From positions 59,398,019 to 59,462,018 of the forward strand of contig NC_080422.1 in assembly GCF_029873635.1 (NCBI RefSeq): a stretch of 64,000 nucleotides of DNA. The letters are read 5' to 3'. This stretch comes from Malania oleifera. Lineage: Eukaryota > Streptophyta > Magnoliopsida > Santalales > Ximeniaceae. Under the pieces are notes generated by a model. It was not told where the DNA came from, did not search any database, and worked only from the letters and a program-made list of their open reading frames with translations. The position numbers and the translations under genes are program-made. Below, piece by piece: positions 24,116-35,519 of the stretch. Numbering within the stretch: position 1 is the first letter of the stretch; the number at the start of each line of letters is the position of its first letter.

Positions 24116-24391
24116 AGTCCTACCAATGGTGTGTCCAATTTTATTTAAAACTGTGAACAATAAACTTATATTCTATAAGAAATGATGATCTAATCTTCTG
24201 TGTATAAGTCATACTCTACCCCCTAGATCATCTACTATATAGAGTAAAAGACACACACACATAATCATTAAATAAATAATGTCAAGCAAACATTACTCAC
24301 AAAGATTCTCATTAAAATGAAATAACTAAAGTTGTTAATAAATACTAAAACCTATTACATGAAGCATGTCTTTCAGTATAAATCCCTAACA

Positions 24392-26031
24392 ATCTCCCAC
24401 TTAGACTCAAAGTCATGCTGCCATACATCTCACTCCCATTCCCTCTACATGACTATCAAAAGTCCTAGGTGGTAAGCTTTTTGTAAACGGGTCTGCCAGG
24501 TTGCTTGCCGATGTAATCTTGATCACCATTACATCACATCTATGCATGATATCTCGTATCAGGTGATACTTGCACTCAATGTGTTGTTCCCTCTTGTGGC
24601 TTCTAGGTTCCTTTGAGTTAGCAACCTCCCCACTATTATCACTGTAAAGTGTAATAGGTGATTGTACAGAAGGCACCACTCCTAAATCCAACAGAAAGTT
24701 TTTTAGCAAAATGGCCTCCTTGGCTACCTCAGAGGCTGCCACACATTTTGCCACCATAGTGGAATTAGATACACATGATTGCTTGATACTCCTCCAACTA
24801 ATGGCTTCACCTCCTAGGGTAAACATATTTCGCAAGGTTGGTTTTACAGAATCCTTATCTGACTGAAAATCAAAGTTTGTGTACCCAATAGGTACTATAC
24901 TATCTTCTTGATTAACCAACATCTAATCCCTAGTCCTTTACATGTACTTGATTATATGTTGTATCGCAGTCCAGTGTTCCCACCCTGGGTTAGACTGATA
25001 TCTATTAACCATGCCTACGACAAAACAAATGTCAGGTTTAGTGTAAAGCATAGCATACATGAGGCTTCCTACTGCTAATGCATACGGAACTGCCTTCTTG
25101 TTCTCTACCTCAATTGATGTTTTAAGACAATGATCCTTGGATAAAGAGATTCCATGTCTAAAAGCGGGTAACCCTTTCTTGGAATCTTGCATGCTAAAAT
25201 GGGTAAGAATCATATTGACATAAGTAGCTTGTGATAAGCCCAACATCCTTTGCTTGCAATCTTGCAAAAGCTTGATCCCAAGGATGTGTCCATCTTCTTT
25301 CAAGTCCTTCATATTGAACTATCTTGAGAACCATACCTCAACCAAAGATAATACCCCCACATCATTTCCGATGGGTAAGATATCAACCACATATAGCACC
25401 AAGAATACCACCACCTTTCCATCATGCTTTTTGTATACACATGGCTCATCAGGGCATTGATCAAAACCAAAAGATTTAATGGCTTGATAAAAATGGATGT
25501 TCCAAGACCTAGATGCTTGTTTAAGTCCATAAATGGACTTCTTAAACTTGCACAACATGTGTAGTTGGCCTACTGCTTCAAAACCATCTAGTTGCACCAT
25601 ATAGATGCACTCATCAAGACTTCCATTAAGGAAAGTTGTCTTAACATCCATTTGCCAAATTTCATAACCGAAATGAGCTACAATGGATAATAGAATCTGG
25701 ATAGACTTTAGCAGGCCTACTGATGGGAAAGTTTCTCCATAGTTGATTCCCTCTTTTTTAGTAAACCCTTTCACAACAGGCCTATCCTTGAAGGTTTCCA
25801 CCCTCCTGTATGCTCCTTTATTCTTCCTATAGATCCACTTGCATCCGATGGGTCTTATCCCTTTGGGTGGCTCTACAAGATCCCAGACTTGATTAAAGTA
25901 CATGGACTCCATCTTTGATTTCATAGCCTTCTGCCAGAGTTCTCCATCTTTATCTTAAAGTGCTTCATAGTAATTACCAGGTTCGGTATCCAATTCATTA
26001 GGAATCTTGTCATAAGACTCTCCTAAGAACA
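24392..26031 (-). pseudogene. Reverse transcriptase and RNase H of copia element D5
   Basis: Minus strand. RT: 25319-25924 with RPIGCKWIYRKN, GINYGETFPSV, WQMDVKTTFLNG, KKSIYGLKQASRSWN, and the palm box as LYVVDIL, where YVDD has become YVVD, a lost catalytic Asp. Then 24938-25312 with YVNMILTHFSMQDSKKG and PDICFVVGMVNRYQSNPG. RNase H: 24413-24922 with DFQSDKDS, ISWRSIKQ, DNSGEVANSKEPRSHKREQHIECKYHLI and NLADPFTKSL. Frameshifts lie near 25315 and 24930. The solo LTR 26037-28120 separates this from the integrase. Confidence 0.9.
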
Positions 26032-26036
26032 TATAC

Positions 26037-28120
26037 TATTGACCCTATAGGTCATACCCTGTTTTTATTATGACAAATACTCAGGTATTCAACATCTTTC
26101 AAGTTTGTATGCAGGTTCATATTAGCAAAGATCATTTGATGGCACATGTTAACTTGAAGCAAAAAGAAGACCCAGAAGATTCATTGTTGAAATTTTATAT
26201 TAAGTTTAATATTGGGTCTGTAATAGTAAAATAGGAATGGTCTGTAATAATTGGTGTGCATCATGCCTGTAGGAACTTATAAGCTCAAGACCATAGCTGG
26301 ACGTAAGGGATTTGGTCGACCGACGCTAGATTTTGGGGCATAGTTGAAAAGCTTTGGTCATTGACCTTAGATTGACCCTAGGTCCCTAATCATCACATGT
26401 AAAGTCCCCCATAAATTAAAATTTATAGCTATATGAACAAGAGTGACTTCTGATAAAGAATAGGACTGAAACTATGCATTGACAGTGTAAATCACTCAGT
26501 CAACTGAACCTTGCTAAGTTCATACAGCTTGGTCGATTGAACTCCCACCGGGTCAATGCCTTGACTCCTCGGTTGACTGAACCCCCACGTGGGAGAATCC
26601 AATTACCCGATTGATCGAACTACCTAGTTCAAAATCACCTAGTTGACCGAACCGCTCGAAATTGGAAAAATTCCCATTGAGGCCCTTAGTCCGGTTGACC
26701 GAACTCTCAGTTTTTTTTTTTTGCCCGATCGACTGAACTTTGTCACTTAGTCAACCGAACCTCAAGTTCGTTCGACTGGTGCTCTCGGGTTGGACAATTC
26801 TTTTAATGCGGTTAAATTTTTTAAACAGGGTTAATTGTGCTAAAACATTTTAAAACAATCCTAATAATACCCTATGTGTCCTAGACGGCTATAATTATGG
26901 GGTACTCAATATATACCCCCTCATTTGTAAGAATAAGCATGAGATTAGTAAAAGTAATTAAAAAAATTTCTCTCAAATATTTTAGCCCCCTTTCGCAATA
27001 TACTCAACATTCCAAGCAAATTTTTCACACTCTCTTTGATTCTTCTTTCCAAAACCATCTTTGATAAAGAGAGCGTTTATTGTACCCTCTTCATTTGCAC
27101 TCTTGTTGCAACTTTAAAAGTGAATATATTTGTGTGTTTTCATACATTATTTTAAAGCTAGTATACTCTCTCTTTTATTATTGTTGAAATTATTTTTAGA
27201 GAGTTAGCTTGAGTTAATCTCAGATTATTTCATTGGTAAATATTATCTTGGGATAACTTGTTTGAGCTAGTGAATCTTGCATTATTGTTGCAAGTATTCA
27301 AAGGCTTGTTCTTATGCTTTGTGAAATATTTTTTTAAAACAAACTTGATTTCAAATATCTCTTGTGTTAGAATCTTAAGAAAATCATCTTAGAGATATTT
27401 TAATTACATTTGAAACCCTATTTTTGGTTGATATATATATCTATATATAGTTTCAAAGATAGATTGCAAGCACACTCTCACACTTGGATTGCCTAGTGAC
27501 ATTATCTTGAGAGTTGTAGTATTATCTGCACTGAGCTTATAGTTCTTATATTATTGATGTGCATTGATTGATTGATTATACTGAGCTTAGGGGTACATAT
27601 CTGCTTAGTGTAAGAAGCATTTTTGTGTACATAAATTTTTATTTATATTCGTTGTAATCTAGGCACAGCCCTGAAGAGGGAGACTAGCCCTGTTGAATAG
27701 TCTCAGATTGGCTTAGACCCGGTTAGGAAAACTAGGTGCACCATCCTAGTAAGGTGTAGGTTGAGGTCAGCCCCGTTAATTGACCTAGTTGTAACCAGTG
27801 CCACTCCACCCATTAAGTGAGATTTAGTGGAATCTTCGGGCTTGGGAGCTAGAGGCGGGGATGTAGGCACAGTTGGCTGAACCCCGATAACATATCGTTC
27901 ATATTCTTTATATTTCGTAAATTTATTTTCTAGACTTTTATTTTCAGCACATGTATGTTGTATGCTTGATTCATTATATGTAGTACATGTGTTGATTGGG
28001 TTTATAATTGCATAGATAGACCCTAAGTTGCGTAATACTGCTGATTTGGATAAACCTAGGTAGGACAAAATTTTAAATACCCAATTCACCCCCACTCTTG
28101 GGAATACACCAAAGTCAACA
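26037..28120 (+). mobile_element. Solo Sirevirus-like LTR inside D5 pol, TSD TATAC
   Basis: 2084 bp, from TATTGACCCTATAGGTCATACC (TG to TA) to ACACCAAAGTCAACA. TATAC at 26032-26036 and 28121-28125; the uninterrupted D6 copy reads AAGAACATATATCGATCGAGC here. Carries CACCCCCACTCTTGGGA near its end. No internal region. Confidence 0.93.
26315..26916 (+). promoter_or_regulatory. U3 of solo LTR: GGTCGACCGA-type palindromes and TATA box
   Basis: About a dozen degenerate copies of TTCGGTCGACCGAA (TTGGTCGACCGAC, CGGTTGACCGAAC, CCGATCGACTGAAC) from 26315 to 26775. TATA-like CAATATATACCCCC at 26908-26920. Regulatory role inferred. Confidence 0.6.
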
Positions 28121-28125
28121 TATAC

Positions 28126-29243
28126 CAATCAAGCTGGTGTACAATCCTCCCACTACGATAAGGCACATTTTTCTGTGTTGATCCTAATCCTTGTGCACCA
28201 TTATTCTGCCCTAGTCGTACAACCGGTGTATTGATGGTAGTTACACGTGATGGGTCAGACCTAGCTCGAGTAATAACATTCCTCCCACTATGACGAGGCA
28301 ATGGGATGTCAATAACTCTGTCTTGTGGTGTTTCTTCTTGCACTATTGGTATAGCTGGTATATCTCCTCTCAACTCTTCTAGAACAATCCTACTCTGGGT
28401 TTGTGGTTCATTTCATTGTTCTCTTCTAAGAATCAAGCATTGGTGCTAACAATGACCTTCTAATCCTTAGGACAATAAAATAAACCACCTTTCGTTCCTA
28501 TAGGATATCCAACAAATAAACAGACATCTGTCATTGATTCCAACTTATTTGTTTTCCCTTTTAGCACGTGTGCTGGACTACCCCATATCCGAATATGACG
28601 TAGACTAGGTTTGTGCCTAGTCCACATTTCTATAGGTGTAGTAGATACTGACCTAGATGGGACCAAGTTTAGAATATAGGTTGTTGTTTCTAGTGCGTGC
28701 CCTAAAAATGAATTAGGAAAATCTGAATAACTCATCACAAATCTGACCATGTCCATAAGAGTCCTATTCCTTCTTTTTGCTACACCATTCTATTGTGGCA
28801 TACCAAGTGCAGACAATTGGGATTCAATTCCTTCCTCTGATAAGTAATCCACAAATTCTCCTAAGAGGTACTCACCACCATGATCATATCGTAGTGTCTT
28901 GATACATTTACCCTGACGTTTCTCCATTTCTACCTTAGATACCTTGAATTTCTCAAAGCATTTAGACTTATGGCACATCAAATAAATATACCCCTACCTT
29001 GAGTAATAATAAATGAAAGTAATGAAATACTCAAAGCCACCTCTAGCCTGAATATTCATGGGGCCACACAAATCAGAATGAACCAGTTCTAATGCCTCTT
29101 TTACTTTATAGCCCTTGGCCGAAAAGGGCCGCTGGTCATCTTACCTTGTAAGCAAGATTCACAAACTGGTAGTGCCTCCACTTCTAATGAACCTAATGGT
29201 CCATTATGAACCAACCTTGAAATCCGTTTCAGACTAATATAAC
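28126..29243 (-). pseudogene. Integrase and C-terminal linker of copia element D5
   Basis: Minus strand. Linker 28126-28373 (RHSGRNVI, YRSGRIVHQLD) that continued into RT across the solo LTR. Integrase C-terminal 28460-28756 with DMVRFVMSYSDFPN, KPSLRHIRIWGSPAHVL and CLFVGYPIGTKGGLF. Core 28790-28981 with RYDHGGEYLLGEF and GIESQLSALGMPQ. Further upstream are degraded HHCC-side remnants (CESC-like at about 29140-29160). The frame is broken several times, as at 28757 and 28982. Confidence 0.87.
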
Positions 29244-29828
29244 CTAAGGTAAGTGCCAAAGATAGGTTTTGTTCAATTCAGAAGGTTTCTTTCTCTTACA
29301 TGGTAGTTTATCAATGTTATTCAATTTATTTAGTTGCACTATAGGAGAAACATGATTAATAATATAAAGATCATCCTCTAATGTACTATAATAGATAAAA
29401 TGTTTATTTAACTTAATAACAACTGAGTTATTAAAATAAACGAAATATCCCTGATCAACTAACTTATAAATTGAGATCAAATTCCTTCTAATGGAAGTTA
29501 CATAAAGAGAGTCTTTCAATATTAAAAGCCTATCTCTTCCAAAGGAAATGTGAATATCTCCTACTGCAACTACTGACACTCTCATGTCATCTCCCAGAAA
29601 TACATAAATCTCTCTATCACTTAGCTAGCGGGTTTGCTGGAACCCCTGCAAAGAATTGCAGATATGATTAGTGGCTCCCGCATCTACACACTAGGTACTG
29701 GTAGATATCACCACTAAACACGTTTCAACTACTAGTGCATGAGATATACCTTTGTTGTTTTGTTTGGCAAGATAAACTGGACATTGTGATTTCTAGTGCT
29801 CTAGCTGCTTGCAGTGAAAACACTTGCC
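29244..29828 (-). pseudogene. Zinc knuckle, protease and pre-integrase region of copia element D5
   Basis: Minus strand. A knuckle reading CFHCKQLEH, stop, KSQC lies at about 29783-29825. The protease active-site segment reads CVDAGATNHIC at about 29663-29695 (family DSGATNHxC) with a stop just before it. 29244-29585 gives GDIHISFGRDRLLILKDSLYV and RRNLISIYKLVDQGYFV, the protease tail and pre-integrase stretch. The upstream gag is separated by the solo LTR 29834-32090. Confidence 0.85.
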
Positions 29829-29833
29829 CTTAG

Positions 29834-32090
29834 TGTTGACCTTATCGGTCACACCCAGTTTTGGTTATGACAAATACTCTTTGTATCTAATGGGTGTTTG
29901 AGGTGTTGTGCAGGCACTAAGATTGTTAAGATCAAGATGGGCACAAAGCAAGTAAAGCTTGAAGACCGATTATCGATCTTACTTGTAATATAATTGATTT
30001 GTGAAAATCGGACTGTAATAGTAAGTAGGGCTCTGGTTTGTAATAAACTCACACTCATCACATGTATGATTTATTTCGTAAGCTTAAATAAACTGTAAGT
30101 GAGAAATGACTTTAGAAGACCTTAGGGTTTTCCCTTCGGTCAACCGACACCGAACTTTTTTGGTGTCTTGAAATTGGACCCCAAGTGACCCTAAGACACA
30201 CACATTTACACATATATTTATTAGGCACCTGAATAGGGTTTGTATGTCTTAAAACGGGACTGAAATGCACACTTGGTGCACTTTCGATCGACCAAACCAG
30301 GCAGTTCATTCTGCCCTGGTCAACCGAACCAGGCCTGAGTCAACAGTTGACCAAGGCCCTGGTTGACCAAACCAGGTAGTTCAAAAAGCCCTAGTCAACT
30401 AAAACCCCCTATGGCCAAATATTTGACCGTCTGGTCGACCGAACCAGATAGTTCAAAAAGCCCTGGTTGACCGAAACCCCCTGGGGTCAAATATTTGACC
30501 ATTTGGTTGACCGAGATAAAAATGTACTCCAACTACCTAGTCGACCGAGGGTCCTCGGGAAAATTCCCAGCTGTCTGGTCAACCGAACCAGCTAGTTCAA
30601 AATGGCCTAGTCGATCGAACCTCAGAAAATTGAGAAATCGCCCTCTCCTAGTCGACCGAGCCCTTAGTTCAAAATTCCCCTAGTCTACCTAACCATATGA
30701 GACTTGGTCGACCGACACATTTCTGATCGACCGGACCTCTCGGGTTGCCTTGATTTTTACCTCGTTTAAACTTATTTTTATCAGGGTTAAAATATTCAAA
30801 ACATCATTAATCTTTTCTAATATTCCCAATTATATCCTTAATGGTCATATTTTAGGGGTTCTCTATTTATACCCCTTCATTTGGGAAGATTAGGAACTTG
30901 ATTAGCCTACTTGATTAAAAATTCTCTCTCAAGTTCAAATATTCATAATACTCAGATCTAAGCCCCATTCACTCATACTTACCTACTACTATTGTCTAAA
31001 CCCTCTGTAAGTCGATTGAGTGTTTGTTTGGAAAGGTTTGCTCTCCTTGTTCTATTTGATTGACACGATTTTATTTGAGAGCAAAACCTAAGGAGGATTC
31101 TTAGGGGACTTTATTGACAAGTCTGCACCTTCATTGCAAGATCTTGAGAAGATTGTATTTGTTTTGGGTGCAAAATATATTCAAAATACCTTCAAATATC
31201 TAGTGTGCTTTATCTTGATAAATATTTTAAAGCGATATTTTTTTGTGTGAGAAAAAATCTTTGTTGCAATATTCATTGATTTATATCTCTAGTTGAATAC
31301 AAAGGTTGAACTCTTTTTGCAATCCAAGCATATACTTTAATTGATACTTATATACTTGAGATACCCTGCTGATTGAAATACTTAAGACTTGACATCTTTG
31401 TGTGAACTTATTGGCTGAATATCTTGTGATACAAAGATTGCTTGTTTGACACTCTCACGTATGCATTACACTGATAGAAAATATTTTTGAGAGTTAAACC
31501 ATTTAGACCACATTGAGCTTACATACTGAATCATATTGTCGTGTATGTTATTGCGCGCATTTGGGTACATATCTGCTTTACACGAAAGCACAATCATTGT
31601 ACCATTTGATTGTAATACACTTTTGTTGTATTTCTAGGAACGGGCCTGAAGAGGGAGACTAGCCCTGGAATAATCACAGATTGGCTTAGACCCAGTTAGG
31701 AAAGCTAGGTGTGTCGTTCTATTAAGGCGTGTAGGTTGAGGTCAACCCCGCTAATTGACCTGGTTAAGGTTGAGGTCAGCCCTGTGTTAATTTGACTTGA
31801 TTGTAAACGGTGCCGATCCACCCTTAAGTGAGTTGTTAGTAGAATCCTCTAGCTTGCGAGCTAAAGGCAGGGACGTAGGCATAGTTGGTCGAACCCCGAT
31901 AACATATCGTGCGTGTTCTTTACATTTCCGCAATTTACTTACTGCATGTGTATGTTATATTATGAATGATTAGGTTTACATATGCATAGACAGACCCTAG
32001 GTTAAGCAATAATGTTTATCTGGTTTAACCTAGGCGATAAATTTTAAATACCCAATTCACCCCCCTCTTGGGATTGTACCAAAGCTAACA
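29834..32090 (+). mobile_element. Solo Sirevirus-like LTR inside D5 gag, TSD CTTAG
   Basis: 2257 bp, from TGTTGACCTTATCGGTCACACC to GTACCAAAGCTAACA, clean TG...CA. CTTAG at 29829-29833 and 32091-32095; uninterrupted D6 reads CACTTGCCCTTAGGCTTTTTCAC at 47830. Ends with CACCCCCCTCTTGGGA. A repeated GGTTGAGGTCAGCCCC block is present at about 31735-31780. Confidence 0.95.
30135..30873 (+). promoter_or_regulatory. U3 of solo LTR: TTCGGTCGACCGAA cluster and TATA box
   Basis: Roughly twenty degenerate copies of the palindrome core GGTCGACCGA, GGTCAACCGA or GGTTGACCGA between 30135 and 30735, often followed by AACCAG and AGTTCAAAA. TATA box TCTATTTATACCCC at 30862-30875. The densest of the palindrome arrays in the window. 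Role inferred. Confidence 0.65.
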
Positions 32091-32095
32091 CTTAG

Positions 32096-32818
32096 GCTTT
32101 TTCACTCCATCTTGTGGCCCACACACTACTAGAGGAGCTCCCTGTGATTTTTGAACCTTTTTCTACTTCTTTCAGCCTTTCGACCTAGAAGAAGAACCTT
32201 TCTCAGTCACAAGAGCAATAGTTGGCTTCCTGATAAGGCCCTCCGCTGCTTGTAGCTCTTTAAGTAGTTCTCCCAATGAGTAAGAGAGCTTATTCATGTT
32301 ATAGTTCAAGAAATATTGCTTGAAAGAGTCAGGCAGTGACTGGAGATATCGACCTGGGTTTCCCCATCGATTTCAACTCCAAGGATCTCTACCTCATTGA
32401 GAAGACCAATCATCTTCAGAACATGATCCCTTACTGGGGTCCCTTCTACCATAGTAGTATTCATAAGTTCCTTCATAGCAGTCTACCTAACAGCACGATT
32501 TTGATCCTCAAACATTTCTTTAAGGTTCTACATTATATGATAAGCATAAGGCATAAACTGATGCTGATGTTGCAAAACATTCAACATAGATGCCAAAATG
32601 TAACACCGCACCATCTCATTAGCCTTAATCCACTTCCAGTAAGCCTGAGTCTCCTCATTAGTTGCCCCTTCACCGGGTTTCTATGGACATACATCTACAA
32701 GCACATACTTGTACTCCTCTACAGTCAATAAAATGTCCAAGTTCCTTTTCCAATCGATATAATTAGGTCCAACTAGTTTGTTTTCTTTGAGAATAATAGT
32801 TAGGGGATTGAAAACCAT
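32096..32818 (-). pseudogene. Gag of copia element D5
   Basis: Starts at the minus-strand ATG 32816-32818 with MVFNPLTIILKENKLVGPNYIDWKRNLDILLTVEEYKYVL, the N-terminal gag (DUF4219/UBN2-type) of copia elements. It is followed by stops and frameshifts; the C-terminal stretch before the knuckle is parallel to D6 47920-48171. Gag should form the virus-like particle. Confidence 0.8.
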
Positions 32819-34227
32819 TTTAATCCTGAGAATATGGTGAGCAATAATAAACTTTTAATTCAATTAAAGGAATATGGTTCCCTCTACCAATATTTTCTTT
32901 TAAAGAATCTGTCAGCAACCTAGCACACCATGAGTAGTATACCTCGATAGGAGGTCGTCTACTATTCAACATTTCTATAGATAGGTAAGGACCTATTAAT
33001 TTTACTATCTAGGCAAGTAAATGTGCCAAGAAAAATTAAACTGCTGACATAGCTTTGGTCCTATAGACAATAGCAGTAACTCAGATGGTGAGGATACTAT
33101 TATTCATCACTAAGTGTATACCATCACATAATACTATACCTATTGTCCTGTAGTGAATCCCCAGATGGAGAGGTGACCCAATATTAACAATTACTAGAGT
33201 TTATACCTGGTAAGTCTATAATTAATTCCATCTGATGGGGAGGAAGATACTAATATCATCACATAAAATAGACTACTTCACCTATAAACTAGTGATGGAG
33301 ACCATGGGATTTATATGTAATAAATTCCCACGCCTACTTAGTAATTTAATTCATGAGGGATACAAACCAGTGTTTAATATTCAAATAAATTTAATATTCC
33401 AATATTGGTAACTAAATTACATGCAAAAAATAAAACTCCAAATTCCTTTAATATTTTTTTATAAAAAAAATTGTATTATAACTTGAAAATTAATTTTATT
33501 CTCTAGTTGCACATGCATAAACTAACATTGAAATTTTAAATTTTACATGCTAATGACATAACGCAAGAACAAAAAACATGCCAAGCAAGCATATATAAAC
33601 AAGAAATATGATATAACAAATATCTGGCTATTATGGTCAATCAGCTTGCATCATAACACCGTGAATCCTTGTTTGCCATGACGCAGTGCCAGGGTTTGGT
33701 GGGGACCCGAGGGCAACGCCCCTGACAGGGTTTGACCAGCCCAGTCAGGTCATAGGAATCGAGATAATTTAAATTCAAATTCAAATTCAAAAGAGGAATG
33801 AAAAACCGCATCACTGTTCTAGGGTTTTTCCTATTTTGCGCCACTGCTATGCATACGCGGCAACTATACCTCCTTCTCGGATGAAGCCGCATTAGATAAC
33901 GAAATCCTATGCCTTTATAATTGGAGTTCACATGATACAAATTTTGTAATAAACAATCACAATCACAAAACATACATTCTTCTAATGAAGTTGCATCTGA
34001 TTACAAAATCCTATGCCTCCATAACTGGAGTGCACAAGCTACGAATCATGTAATAAACAATCGCAATCACAAAACATACATTCATGTAACCATAATTACC
34101 GGAAAGAATGCTGCAAAACAAAGGTTAGTGCATACACACGCTCTACCCTAAGCATGCATTGATATGATTTTCTAAGAACACGGTAATATTATTCGTATAC
34201 ATTATCAACCGAGGCTCTGATACCAAT
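32819..34227 (-). other. 5' untranslated leader of D5, with tandem units and PBS
   Basis: Non-coding leader between gag and PBS. It contains two ~130 bp tandem units (about 33840-34080, repeating GAAGTTGCATCTGATTACAAAATCC-type sequence), a short (AAATTC)n tract at 33770-33792, and ~270 bp at 33030-33370 that is missing from D6. PBS at 34214-34227, minus ATTGGTATCAGAGCC, matching initiator tRNA-Met. Confidence 0.75.
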
Positions 34228-35519
34228 TGAAGGGACTTGTGGAATAGTCCTAAGATTACATTGTAGTGCATATGGATAACCAAAAACAAGTTGATCTTGC
34301 AAAACATAATTACGTGATTAAGATTATACCTGCGAGATCTGTCTGGTTTCATCCTGAATCTGCCAGTACAAAAACAAGCTCTTGAAGATGACCAAGAATC
34401 TTCTATTGTATCCCTGGAAGACTCCTTGCTCCTGAGAGAGTGGGCTCGTAAGTGGCTGCTAGGGTTTTCTTCTCTCACGAGAATGTCTACCTCTATGAGA
34501 GTTTTTTCATCTTCCCTAGCTGCTGAATGGAGCGTGTGTATATATAGGCTACAGCAGGGACCTTTAGGCAAATATGACTAGGGCTTCCCACATAATTACA
34601 AATTCCTAATTCGACCCAAATTCATCCTTAATTACGTTAATTATAATTCATACAACTAAATAATTATAATTGCACTCCTTGTTATATTTGAAATTAAATT
34701 TCGAGCTCCTATTATTAAATGCTTATTTATCTCCCCACGTAAATATTACAGATACTCGTCTATTAAATTAAATTACTAATAATTTAATTAATTGACGTAT
34801 TAATTCCTTAAGACCTTCCACTTAACTTATTTGACGTATCGAATTCAAAATCCACCTGCAGGGTTTGACACAATCAAATTTTATAAGCTTCCTCAAAGGG
34901 GTGTCATCAATCTCGATACCGGGATGTGGATTCTATCAATAATTAATGTTCACCATACACATAATGTCATCACCTAACTCACTGAGTATTTTGACCCATA
35001 AAGAATCTCACTCTTCTATGAATAACAGTAATAAACACTATATGCACGTGTCCAATAAACATATCAGGATTAAGAGCATAAACACTCATAATAACCATAA
35101 GGTATTAACTGTTTTATATAGTCAGTACAAAAACAATTACCCCAATATGGTCTTGTCCAATACACACAAAGTGTACTAGAGCAAGGAGTTAGAACTGTAC
35201 CATTCCCAATAGTCAAGACAGACCTATTAAAACCTTGCTACAGTCATACCAATGATGTGTCCAATTTCATTTAAGACTGTGAACAATAAACTTATATTTT
35301 ATAAAAACTAATGATCTAATCTTCTGTGTATAATTCATACTCTACACACTAGATCACCTATTATATAGAATAAATAACACACATGCATAATTATTAAATA
35401 AATAATGTCAGGCAAACATTGCTCACAAAGATTCTCATTAAAATGGAATATAACTGAAGTTATTAATAAATACTAAAACCGATTACATAAAGCATGTCTT
35501 TCAGTATAAATCCCTAACA
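34228..35519 (-). mobile_element. 5' LTR of copia element D5, right end of the self-insertion
   Basis: 1292 bp, TGAAGGGACTTGTGG to ATAAATCCCTAACA. The next bases, CATAG at 35520-35524, resume D6 RNase H. The same word precedes LTR L3 (13477-13481) and, as CATAA, L2 and L4. This identifies D5 as inserted in the RNase H gene of another copy of its own family. TATA-like GTGTATATATAGG at about 34535. Confidence 0.92.

Larger units (their letters stand above)
15136..24391 (-). mobile_element. Family-D LTR copy L4, the 3' LTR adjoining D5 pol, interrupted by gypsy element E
   Basis: Pieces 15136-16156 and 24120-24391 together give 1293 bp. The break falls in the family word ACAGTCCTACCAATGG and carries duplicated AGTC (16153-16156, 24116-24119). 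The right piece ends ATAAATCCCTAACA and is followed by the purine-rich minus-strand tract AAGTGGGAGAT and by D5 RNase H, so this is D5's 3' LTR. Confidence 0.88.

Noticed and set aside
27703..28128. 141-codon minus frame
   Set aside because: Antisense to the 3' half of a solo LTR; no homology-like motif, and similar text recurs in other LTRs of the subfamily with stops.
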